A stretch of 64,000 bases of DNA. Source: Psychrobacillus mangrovi. Lineage in GTDB: Bacteria; Bacillota; Bacilli; Bacillales_A; Planococcaceae. Both the position numbers and the translations under genes were made by a program. The notes beneath the pieces are model-generated. The model was not told where the DNA came from. It did no database searches and saw only the letters and a program-made list of their open reading frames with translations. Shown here piece by piece: positions 26,227 through 32,724 of the stretch. Position 1 is the stretch's first letter, and each line of letters opens with the position of its first letter. The DNA is taken from assembly GCF_037104765.1 (NCBI RefSeq), contig NZ_JBAWSY010000001.1, positions 580,665-644,664 of the forward strand, written 5' to 3'.

Positions 26227-26847
26227 TTATAATTCCCCTTCCAACATGGCTAAATATCTTTTTTCAACTCGTTCACGTCGACAATGCTCCGCAGCAACAA
26301 TGGCATTAATTTTAGCGCATGCTTTTGTTACTTCGTCATTTTCAACGACATAATCATATAAATGCATCATTTCTAGTTCTTGTCTTGCAGCTTGAATTCT
26401 AGAATTAATCACATCTTCTGTTTCCGTCCCTCTGCCGATTAGTCTTTGCTCTAATTCAGACAAACTAGGAGGCGCAAGGAATATAAATAGTGCTTCTGGC
26501 GCTTTTTCACGAACAAGTGCAGCACCCTGAACTTCTATTTCTAAAAATACATCTCGTCCAGAGTCGAGCGTTTCATTGACATAATCAATAGGAGTACCAT
26601 AGTAATTACCTACATAACAAGCGTACTCTAATAATTTTCCTTGTTCAATTAACTCCTCAAATTCTTCATTCTTTTTAAAAAAGTAATCTACTCCATCTAC
26701 TTCTCCTTCTCTTGGAAGTCTTGTAGTCATCGAGATAGAATACTCATAATTTGTTCCAGGCTCTGAAAATAATTCTTTTCTCACTGTCCCTTTTCCGACT
26801 CCGGATGGACCCGATAAGACGATTAATATCCCTTTTTCTCTTCGCAT
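26227..26847 (-). CDS. gmk: Guanylate kinase
   Basis: Phosphorylates GMP to GDP; a key GTP-pool enzyme and (p)ppGpp target in Bacilli. From ATG 26847 (MRREKGILIVLSGPSG) it has 206 residues, with AAGGAG 6 nt upstream. A longer frame to 26871 overlaps that ribosome site. Walker A is GPSGVGKGT, and GMP-binding EYSISMTTRLPREGE and VDYFF are present. In B. subtilis yloC and remA precede gmk; here the 293 bp to the divergent rqcH holds only a repeat. Confidence 0.96.
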   Translation of the reverse strand: MRREKGILIVLSGPSGVGKGTVRKELFSEPGTNYEYSISMTTRLPREGEVDGVDYFFKKNEEFEELIEQGKLLEYACYVGNYYGTPIDYVNETLDSGRDVFLEIEVQGAALVREKAPEALFIFLAPPSLSELEQRLIGRGTETEDVINSRIQAARQELEMMHLYDYVVENDEVTKACAKINAIVAAEHCRRERVEKRYLAMLEGEL

Positions 26848-26944
26848 AACGTCTCCTTCAAATACATTCATATACCGAATTCTTCTTATAATTACATACT
26901 TAACTGATTATAACACAAGTTTCTCAGAAAATGATAAGATAATA

Positions 26945-27087
26945 AGAAAAGCATAAGCGTCTATGTCTGCCCCGACAGGCAAATGGTAAAAAGCTGTGGT
27001 GGCTGGAGATATGCCTCCTCGCTTTTTACCATTTGACCCCGAGGGGCAAGGCGCTGGAGCTGGACAATATAGAAAAGCTCATGCGTC
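26945..27087. repeat. Long palindromic interspersed repeat, copy 2
   Basis: Long hairpin with perfect 15-bp inner arms CAAATGGTAAAAAGC (26980-26994) and GCTTTTTACCATTTG (27021-27035). Outer TGCCCC/GGGGCA pairs are present, and GGTGGCTGGAG lies in the loop as in copy 1. Near-identical 17-bp direct repeats AGAAAAGCATAAGCGTC and AGAAAAGCTCATGCGTC bound it. It occupies the gap between divergent gmk and rqcH. Confidence 0.8.
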
Positions 27088-27140
27088 GATATTAGGCGAC
27101 AAAGCTTGATCGAAAAAAACGTTTTGAAAGAGGACATATT

Positions 27141-28826
27141 ATGGCTTTTGATGGTTTATTTACAATTTCAATGAAAACTGAATTACAGCAATTAGTTAGT
27201 GGGCGTATTTCTAAAATACATCAACCAAATGCACAAGAAATTTTAATGCAAATTCGCGCTCAAGGGCAAAACTATAAATTATTATTTTCTGTTCACCCTT
27301 CTTATTCACGTGTGCAAATTACTCATGAAACAATTGACAACCCTGCACAACCACCTCTTTTTTGCATGGTGTTACGCAAGCATTTAGAAGGTGGAATTAT
27401 TACTTCCATCCGACAACATGAAACCGATCGTATTCTCATCTTCGAAATCCAAAGTAAAAACGAAATCGGAGATGATATTACACGAGAAGTCCACATGGAA
27501 ATCATGGGACGTCATAGTAACTTACTTTTAGTTGACCCTACTCGAAATCTAATTTTGGAAAGTATTAAGCATTTATCACCTTCCATGAATAGCTATCGTA
27601 CAATTTTACCTGGCCAACCTTACATTGCACCTCCTGCTCAAAATAAGCTCCATCCCTTAGAGTATTCAGAAGAACTGATAAATGTTATACAATCCGTTCA
27701 TGAATCAAAAGAAATTGTGGAGCAAATATCAAGTTTCTCTCCATTACATGCAAAGGAATTATTGCATCGATTTAATGATGTGACAGCTCGTGTAGAAGTT
27801 TATAAAGCATATATGAAGGAATTTGAGCAAGGTGGCTCTGCAAAACAAATAGTTGAATTCAACGGAAAAACGTTTTATTCTCCTAATGCTTTATCTCATT
27901 TAGATGGAGATAAATATAATGAAGAAACTCTAGGAAATTTACTAGATCGAGTGTACTTCGCCAAAGCAGAACGTGACCGTGTGAAACAACAGGCTGGAGA
28001 TTTAGAAAGATGGCTTCAAAACGAATTAAACAAATTAAAGCTGAAAATGAAAAAACTCCAAAAAGACTTTGAACAAGCCGAAAAACTGGATACATTCCAA
28101 TTGTACGGGGAGCTATTAATGGCAAATGCCTATGCAATTGAAAAAGGCTTAAAAGAAGTGGAGCTAATCAACTACTACGATGAAGATGGTAAAACAGTTA
28201 CCATCCCATTAGATAACCGAAAAACAGCTACGCAAAATGCACAAAGCTATTATAATCGCTATACAAAAGCGAAAACGGCATTACTAAAAATCGAACAACA
28301 ATTTGAAATAACGAAAGATGATATTGCGTACTTTGAGTTGCTTCTCCAACAAGTAATGCAAGCCTCTCCAACCGACATCGAAGAAATTCGAGAAGAACTA
28401 ATGGAGCAAGGGTTATTAAAAGCAAGAGCATCGAAAAAGAAGAAGAAACCAACAAAACCTTCACCAGAAAAATTCATTGCCTCAGATGGCACGGAAATCT
28501 CTGTAGGTAAAAATAATAAACAAAATGATTTTGTCACCTTTAAGCTGGCGAAAAAAACAGACACATGGCTTCATACCAAGGATATCCCAGGATCCCATGT
28601 TGTTATACATTCCGACGATCCGTCAGAAACAGCTCTTTTAGAAGCAGCGAATCTTGCTGCATATTTCAGTAAAGCTCGTGAATCTTCTTCAGTGCCTGTA
28701 GATTATACGGTGATTAAGCAAGTGAAGAAGCCTAGTGGGGCTAAACCTGGTTTTGTGATTTATTTTGAGCAAACTACTTTGTTTGTTACACCGGATGAAG
28801 AGAAAATAAGACATATGAAGAAATAG
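27141..28826 (+). CDS. rqcH: Ribosome-associated quality control factor RqcH (NEMF/Rqc2 family)
   Basis: RqcH binds 50S subunits carrying stalled nascent chains and directs addition of C-terminal alanine tails for degradation. The 561-residue protein has the NFACT-N domain with the conserved Asp-Arg pair D96-R97, helix-hairpin-helix and coiled-coil segments (about 270-420), a lysine-rich stretch KKKKKPTKPSPEKF and the NFACT-R domain with NKQNDFVTFKLAKKTDTWLH. Older annotations call it a fibronectin-binding protein (FbpA/YloA). It diverges from gmk and has its own terminator. Ribosome site GAGGACATATT precedes the ATG. Confidence 0.95.
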   Translation: MAFDGLFTISMKTELQQLVSGRISKIHQPNAQEILMQIRAQGQNYKLLFSVHPSYSRVQITHETIDNPAQPPLFCMVLRKHLEGGIITSIRQHETDRILIFEIQSKNEIGDDITREVHMEIMGRHSNLLLVDPTRNLILESIKHLSPSMNSYRTILPGQPYIAPPAQNKLHPLEYSEELINVIQSVHESKEIVEQISSFSPLHAKELLHRFNDVTARVEVYKAYMKEFEQGGSAKQIVEFNGKTFYSPNALSHLDGDKYNEETLGNLLDRVYFAKAERDRVKQQAGDLERWLQNELNKLKLKMKKLQKDFEQAEKLDTFQLYGELLMANAYAIEKGLKEVELINYYDEDGKTVTIPLDNRKTATQNAQSYYNRYTKAKTALLKIEQQFEITKDDIAYFELLLQQVMQASPTDIEEIREELMEQGLLKARASKKKKKPTKPSPEKFIASDGTEISVGKNNKQNDFVTFKLAKKTDTWLHTKDIPGSHVVIHSDDPSETALLEAANLAAYFSKARESSSVPVDYTVIKQVKKPSGAKPGFVIYFEQTTLFVTPDEEKIRHMKK

Positions 28827-28900
28827 AAATAACTTAGTGTTGAGTGGTTTTCGGGTTGCTATGGATTGCACATTTTCTACACCTTTAACGAGAGAATGAT

Positions 28901-28947
28901 AAAATCTGTTGGAAGTTGATTACGTCACTTCCAGCGGATTTTTTTCT
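28901..28947 (+). terminator. Rho-independent terminator of rqcH
   Basis: AAAATCTGTTGGAAGT, a short loop, ACTTCCAGCGGATTTTTTT. Its sequence is closely related to the hairpin at 49,954-49,996, including the loop TTGA(T/C)T(A/T)CGTCAC. Confidence 0.85.
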
Positions 28948-29085
28948 TTTCGGTAATCCTGTGGCAAATGTGAATCCATCGCACTCCTACAACCACAAGA
29001 TACAAAGTGGTTTTGTTCTTTTTGGGAATGAAAGAAGAGATTCTTATCTATTGATAAAGAAAGCAGCCGAAGATACAATGAACTG

Positions 29086-29131
29086 CCCCGTAAATGTTAG
29101 ACACTAAACTAACATTTGCGGGGTGTTTTTT
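29086..29131 (+). terminator. Strong hairpin, possible IS3-type end
   Basis: CCCCGTAAATGTTAG (29086-29100), loop ACACTAAA, CTAACATTTGCGGGG (29109-29123), then TGTTTTTTAT. It works as a terminator on paper. The preceding AATGAACTG plus CCCC...GTTAGACAC also resembles the ends of IS3-family elements. No transposase is present, so an IS relic is only a possibility. The rest of 28,948-29,212 has no convincing gene. Confidence 0.55.
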
Positions 29132-29212
29132 ATGGCTAGATTTACTTACTAATAACAGTTCACGAGTGAAAGGTAATAGGTATAAAAAATTATCTCATTT
29201 GTTTCACCTCGA

Positions 29213-29250
29213 CAAGGTGGGGGTTACTGGTTCGAGACTAGTCAAGGCTA
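29213..29250 (+). pseudogene. Degenerate tRNA-Val(GAC)-like 3' half
   Basis: TTCACCTCGACAAGGTGGGG can fold as an anticodon arm with GAC at the anticodon position. It is followed by ACTGGTTCGAGACTAGT, a T arm with a seven-base loop TTCGAGA. The D arm, the acceptor 5' half and CCA are absent, and base 33 is C rather than T, so it is not functional. Such 3' halves are commonly left by integrating elements. It lies at the edge of the accessory region. Confidence 0.4.
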
Positions 29251-29256
29251 TTCCAA

Positions 29257-29556
29257 TCAATTTAATTTTGTATATTCTTGTTCAACACTCAATAATTTAT
29301 CACCGAATTTTGAATTTATCTCCCAAGAGTCTACTATTTGTCTAGTATAAGTCGGATAATAATTTTTTGGTGACAACACATTTTTCATTTTAATTAATTC
29401 ATTTGAAATAGATTCAAGTTGTAATACTGAAGGTATCTCATTGCCACTTATCGTTTTTCTAGCCTCTATTTCTAGAGATAGCTCTTCCAGAACTATATCT
29501 ATTAAACCAATTACCTTTGTTTGTTGATTCTCTACTTCTCGATTAATTTTGTTCAT
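29257..29556 (-). CDS. Hypothetical protein, possible orphan immunity protein
   Basis: A 99-residue acidic, mostly helical protein starting MNKINREVENQQTKVIGL; I recognise no family. I prefer ATG 29556 because it overlaps the stop of the upstream remnant (ATGA), a sign of translational coupling; a GTG at 29568 is the alternative. A toxin C-terminal tip followed directly by a small coupled gene is the usual toxin-immunity order, which suggests an immunity role. It is the last gene in the run below the LXG toxin. Function is inferred from position only. Confidence 0.55.
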   Translation of the reverse strand: MNKINREVENQQTKVIGLIDIVLEELSLEIEARKTISGNEIPSVLQLESISNELIKMKNVLSPKNYYPTYTRQIVDSWEINSKFGDKLLSVEQEYTKLN

Positions 29557-29669
29557 TCCATTATCCACCAGTTATTTTCTCCTTCTACATATTTTTGTTC
29601 AAATTTATATTGTGGCGCAACGCTTCCGGTTATCATTTGATTTCCAAATGTTTTAGAAATTTTAAAAGG
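29553..29669 (-). pseudogene. C-terminal remnant of a toxin-like protein
   Basis: An open stretch of 38 codons after an in-frame TAA reads PFKISKTFGNQMITGSVAPQ and ends in VEGENNWWIME. It has no start or ribosome site and looks like the last part of a larger protein. Its stop overlaps the start of the 99-residue gene, as in a toxin-immunity pair. I infer a decayed polymorphic-toxin tip; the domain family is not recognised. Confidence 0.45.
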
Positions 29670-29743
29670 TTATACCTATTCAAGGCTAATTATTATATCT
29701 CTCTACCATAATTCCAAAACTAGAAATAAATTTTAAGCAACGA

Positions 29744-30135
29744 TTATAAATCTTCCAGATTAATAGGTGTTATTTCTTCAATTAGCCTGATCTCACTTTT
29801 AGATACCCACCCAAGCCAAGAATCTCTATCTATTCTAGGCAGATTTAGATTACTACCCACTAGTAAAGAATCTGTAGCAACTTGATATTGGTCATCCTTT
29901 TCCTTTAAAATTTGAACTTCTCTCCTTTTATAATTCCATAAGGAATAATACTTACACAATTCACTAATTCGTTTGCTATCACTATCTTAGTGTAAACTCC
30001 ACTTTGGTAAGTATCTTCAAATGTTGCATCTATTTTTTCTTTCTCATCAGTCATAAATTTCAAATTATTATCCCTATCAACAGTTAATCCTTACTCGACT
30101 CCCTCATAAGATCCATATAAACCTGTTTTTAACAT
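29744..30135 (-). pseudogene. Broken immunity-like gene, paralogous to 31577-31960
   Basis: The gene starts at ATG 30135 with an ideal AAGGAGGTGAATAAT ribosome site and reads MLKTGLYGSYEGVE, then an in-frame TAA at codon 15. It continues GLTVDRDNNLKFMTDEKEKI ... YGIIKGEKFKF and shifts frame to ILKEKDDQYQVATDSLLVGS ... EEITPINLEDL. The C-terminal WVSKSEIRLIEEITPINL parallels VVSKSEVEVFEEKKQLNL in the intact gene at 31577-31960, so both belong to one family. Two lesions make it non-functional. Confidence 0.65.
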
Positions 30136-30148
30136 ATTATTCACCTCC

Positions 30149-30446
30149 TTAATCTACATCAATAAATACCTTTCCGTTAAAAATAACTATCCTCAACTTT
30201 TGCCACAAAACCTCTAACAGAGGTATACTCTCCATCAAGGTATTTTTGAAAATCTTTAACATGATGTTCTTTATTAAGGTTGTATTTTTATCTGGTAGTG
30301 GGACATAGTCACGAATTTCTTGAATAATCATTTCTTTCAATATCATTTAACTAATAAGATGGTTTTAATCGTAAATCTTTAAATTCATCGTAATTTAAAT
30401 TATACTCTTCAATCTCCACTTCCTTGTGGATTACAATCAAAAACAT
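30149..30446 (-). pseudogene. Multiply frameshifted gene, immunity/toxin-tip type
   Basis: Joining frames gives one coherent protein: EYNLNYDEFKDLRLKPSY (stop, shift), RDYVPLPDKNTTLIKNIMLK, then GEYTSVRGFVAKVEDSYF (shift) and NGKVFIDVD ending at 30149. At least two frameshifts and one stop separate the pieces. It ends 13 nt before the next pseudogene starts, so it was once in the same operon. I do not recognise the family; the context suggests an immunity gene. Confidence 0.45.
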
Positions 30447-30562
30447 GAAGTTTCTAAGTGGAGTCTGCTAAGCAATTGTAATACAAATAACGACAGCAAC
30501 AGTTGCATTAAACTTTGGCTTTGACTGTTATTTTTGAGAGTTAGGAATTACGCAAATAACAA

Positions 30563-30589
30563 GCAAATTCATTAACAAGTGGTAACGAG
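30563..30589. repeat. Inverted repeat, left copy
   Basis: GCAAATTCATT-AACAAGTGGTAACGAG is the near-exact reverse complement (about 25 of 27 positions) of 36932-36957. The pair brackets the LXG toxin region. Confidence 0.6.
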
Positions 30590-30624
30590 ATAGAATGTTA
30601 CACAATTAACTTTTACTAATATAA

Positions 30625-30694
30625 AAAAAACACCTCCACTTAGAATTTAAAGGGACAATTCCCAGTTTTAATTCAACGTAAAGATGTTTTTATT
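30625..30694. repeat. Hairpin repeat AAAACACCTCCAC, copy A
   Basis: AAAACACCTCCAC ... TTCAACGTAAAGATGTTTTTATT is homologous along its length to 61,180-61,243. Terminal arms pair with one mismatch, followed by a T run. No gene is seen in 30,447-30,857 besides this and the inverted repeat. Confidence 0.6.
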
Positions 30695-30857
30695 TGACTT
30701 AAATAACTAGTTAAATTTTCAAAAAACATTTACCATCTTTCACTTGATGGTTTCCTATCTTAATTTCGATTTTTTTCATGATTAAGCAGTCAAGGTATTT
30801 AAACTTTAACTAATTAAAACAATCATTACTTTTATGAATTAAACGTTAATGTTCCCC

Positions 30858-31087
30858 CTATAAATTGAGAAATTTTGAAATTCTAATATATAAATTCTCG
30901 CAAGCGTCTTCTTCAGATTCAAATTTTTTTAATTGTGATTTCACACCATGTTCACTATAATAAACTTCCCAAGTATGATCTCTTTGTTTAAACAAAATGC
31001 CTCATTAGGTAGTCCTCCATTTAAGTTATACGAATCTGGTGGAACATTGGAGTTAATCAGTAAATTATGCAATTCTTCCTTCTTCAT
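30858..31087 (-). pseudogene. Frameshifted small immunity-like gene
   Basis: ATG 31087 opens MKKEELHNLLINSNVPPDSY-NLNGGLPNEAFCLNK, then the frame shifts to HTWEVYYSEHGVKSQLKKFE and ends DACENLYIRISKFLNL at 30858. The pattern GGLPNEAxCL ... WEVYYSExGxK is, as I recall, that of a small immunity-protein family often encoded beside polymorphic toxins (possibly Imm59). A single frameshift near 30,990 breaks it. It directly follows another degenerate small gene. Confidence 0.6.
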
Positions 31088-31246
31088 TCTATTTTCTCAC
31101 CCTTCTGAGCACTCCTTGCTCTATTAAATTACTTACTGATTGGTTAAGTTCACACTGAATACCTAAAACTAATTCATCAATCTATGTGTCAATACTTTCG
31201 GTCTATACTTCATTTTGTTTTACAGCTATATAAATTTTAAAGTTCA
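31088..31246 (-). pseudogene. Degenerate small gene with two in-frame stops
   Basis: From an ATG near 31246 the frame reads MNFKIYIAVKQNEV, stop, TESIDT, stop, IDELVLGIQCELNQSVSNLI, EQGVLRRVRK, stop next to the following gene. The unbroken downstream stretch and the spacing suggest a real small gene that has acquired stops. No family recognised. Confidence 0.35.
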
Positions 31247-31268
31247 TCTGATGACAGAATAAAAAGCA

Positions 31269-31436
31269 TTAGATGTCAAAATTAAGTTCTGTATCAAATG
31301 CGAGTAACAACGATTCACAATCAGACTTAGTTTGTTTAATCATTTGTGATAATAACGGAGTCTCTTCTGTTAAGTGTCCACGTTCAAATATAATTTTTTT
31401 ATCCATAATATACAAATAATCTATGTTTTCATTAGT
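31269..31436 (-). pseudogene. C-terminal remnant of an immunity-like protein
   Basis: An open stretch after an in-frame TAG reads TNENIDYLYIMDKKIIFERG and ends SDCESLLLAFDTELNFDI at 31269. It lacks a ribosome site and an N-terminal part, so it appears to be the tail of a deleted gene. The acidic composition fits an immunity protein. No family assigned. Confidence 0.4.
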
Positions 31437-31576
31437 CTATATTTATACAGGAATCAATCAAATCTTAGGGGACAAAGTTTTGTTCTTTGTCCCAACTTTA
31501 TATTAAATTCCTACTCCAACTAACTGAAACCTGAAAAAACTATTTAATATTTACAATTCCATCAACCACTTATTGC

Positions 31577-31960
31577 TTATTTCAGATTTAATTGTTTCTT
31601 TTCTTCAAAAACTTCAACTTCTGATTTAGAAACTACTTTTATAAACTCACTTTTTCCAATTTGATTCATCCTATTCTCTTTAGCTAAATCTATATTTGAT
31701 GTATACAATTCTACGTCAGGTCCAATAGAGCGACTGACTCCAAAAATTTCTCCCTTATATACGGCAAAACTGTTTATAGAATATACATCTTCAATTTCAT
31801 CTAATTCTACTTGTTTTCGATAAATTTCATTTTGATAAAAATCAAATGATTCATCAATATTAAATTTATTTTTAGTTACAATCTCATAAGTTCCGTCAGC
31901 TTTGTGAACAAATCGATACTCTTTTCCTTTGTATCGACAGTAAATATCATTCCTAATCAT
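31577..31960 (-). CDS. Candidate immunity protein, LXG locus
   Basis: An intact 127-residue acidic protein, MIRNDIYCRYKGKEYRFVHK to KSEVEVFEEKKQLNLK, with an AGGAGGATAAA ribosome site. It has no signal peptide or membrane segment and is probably a cytosolic beta-rich protein. It is paralogous to the broken gene at 29744-30135, so the region has held more than one member of this family. It follows the toxin and its adjacent gene, separated by 367 bp without a visible gene. The immunity role is inferred from context; the protein it neutralises may no longer be present. Confidence 0.6.
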   Translation of the reverse strand: MIRNDIYCRYKGKEYRFVHKADGTYEIVTKNKFNIDESFDFYQNEIYRKQVELDEIEDVYSINSFAVYKGEIFGVSRSIGPDVELYTSNIDLAKENRMNQIGKSEFIKVVSKSEVEVFEEKKQLNLK

Positions 31961-32327
31961 TTTATCCTCCTATTATTTATAACTTCTTATAACATCCTAA
32001 TGTTCCATCACACGCCTATGAATAAAACAAAATTTTCACTATTGTAATTTTAAATTAAATAGGAAAAACCATATAACCGATACATGTATTTTAATTTGGA
32101 TCACGTTTTTTAAAGAATACCGAGTATTAAATGACCATTTATTGTTAAATTAAAACAAAAGCACCCATTGCCTTGATACAATTAAGTGCTTTACGTTAAA
32201 GTAGATATTTTATTAAATATTTGAAGTTTTTATACAATAAATAAATGTTATGCAGAACAAAATCATTTATTTTAATCTCGTTACTTTGTTGCCCTACTCA
32301 CAATGATTATACTTCACTCACTCATAT
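31961..32327. other. Gene-free stretch between two immunity-like genes
   Basis: Very AT-rich DNA without a supported ORF. It contains AAAGCAC and GTGCTTT arms around 32,159-32,192 that could form a weak hairpin after the gene at 32328-32711. Confidence 0.4.
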
Positions 32328-32711
32328 TTAATTATAATATATTGTTATTGCACTCACATTCCCTCTTGCATCATAATCCGAAACAACTTTTCCCCATGGA
32401 TATTCTTTTCCGTTTTCAATTCCATATTTGACTAATATCTTATCATGTACTAACTTTCTTAGTGGTTCTGTCAACTCTGTAATATTCTCATCATCTTTAA
32501 TCAGATTTACAGCATAAATCTTTCCTTCTCTAAAGAAAAAATTAACGTAATAGTCATTTCCATCTATAGATTGTTTTCCTTCTAAATATATTACTCTTAT
32601 ACCATCTTGATTTTTATAATATGATGTATTTTTAAATTCTTCAAATCTATATAGGGGTCTAAATATTAATTCATTATTTATGAACAATTCACCACTTGTT
32701 ATATCAATCAT
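32328..32711 (-). CDS. Candidate cognate immunity protein of the LXG toxin
   Basis: A 127-residue acidic protein, MIDITSGELFINNELIFRPL to GNVSAITIYYN, starting 13 nt after the toxin stop with AAGGAGAAATTATTC before the ATG. Immediate placement downstream of a polymorphic toxin, co-directional and intact, is the standard position of the specific immunity gene. No signal peptide or transmembrane segment is visible, so it should act in the cytosol. I recognise no named immunity family; the assignment is by position. Confidence 0.7.
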   Translation of the reverse strand: MIDITSGELFINNELIFRPLYRFEEFKNTSYYKNQDGIRVIYLEGKQSIDGNDYYVNFFFREGKIYAVNLIKDDENITELTEPLRKLVHDKILVKYGIENGKEYPWGKVVSDYDARGNVSAITIYYN

Positions 32712-32724
32712 GAATAATTTCTCC

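Noticed and set aside
28916..29107. Plus-strand frame of 63 codons
   Set aside because: It begins in the rqcH terminator stem and ends in another hairpin; no ribosome site or recognisable pattern.
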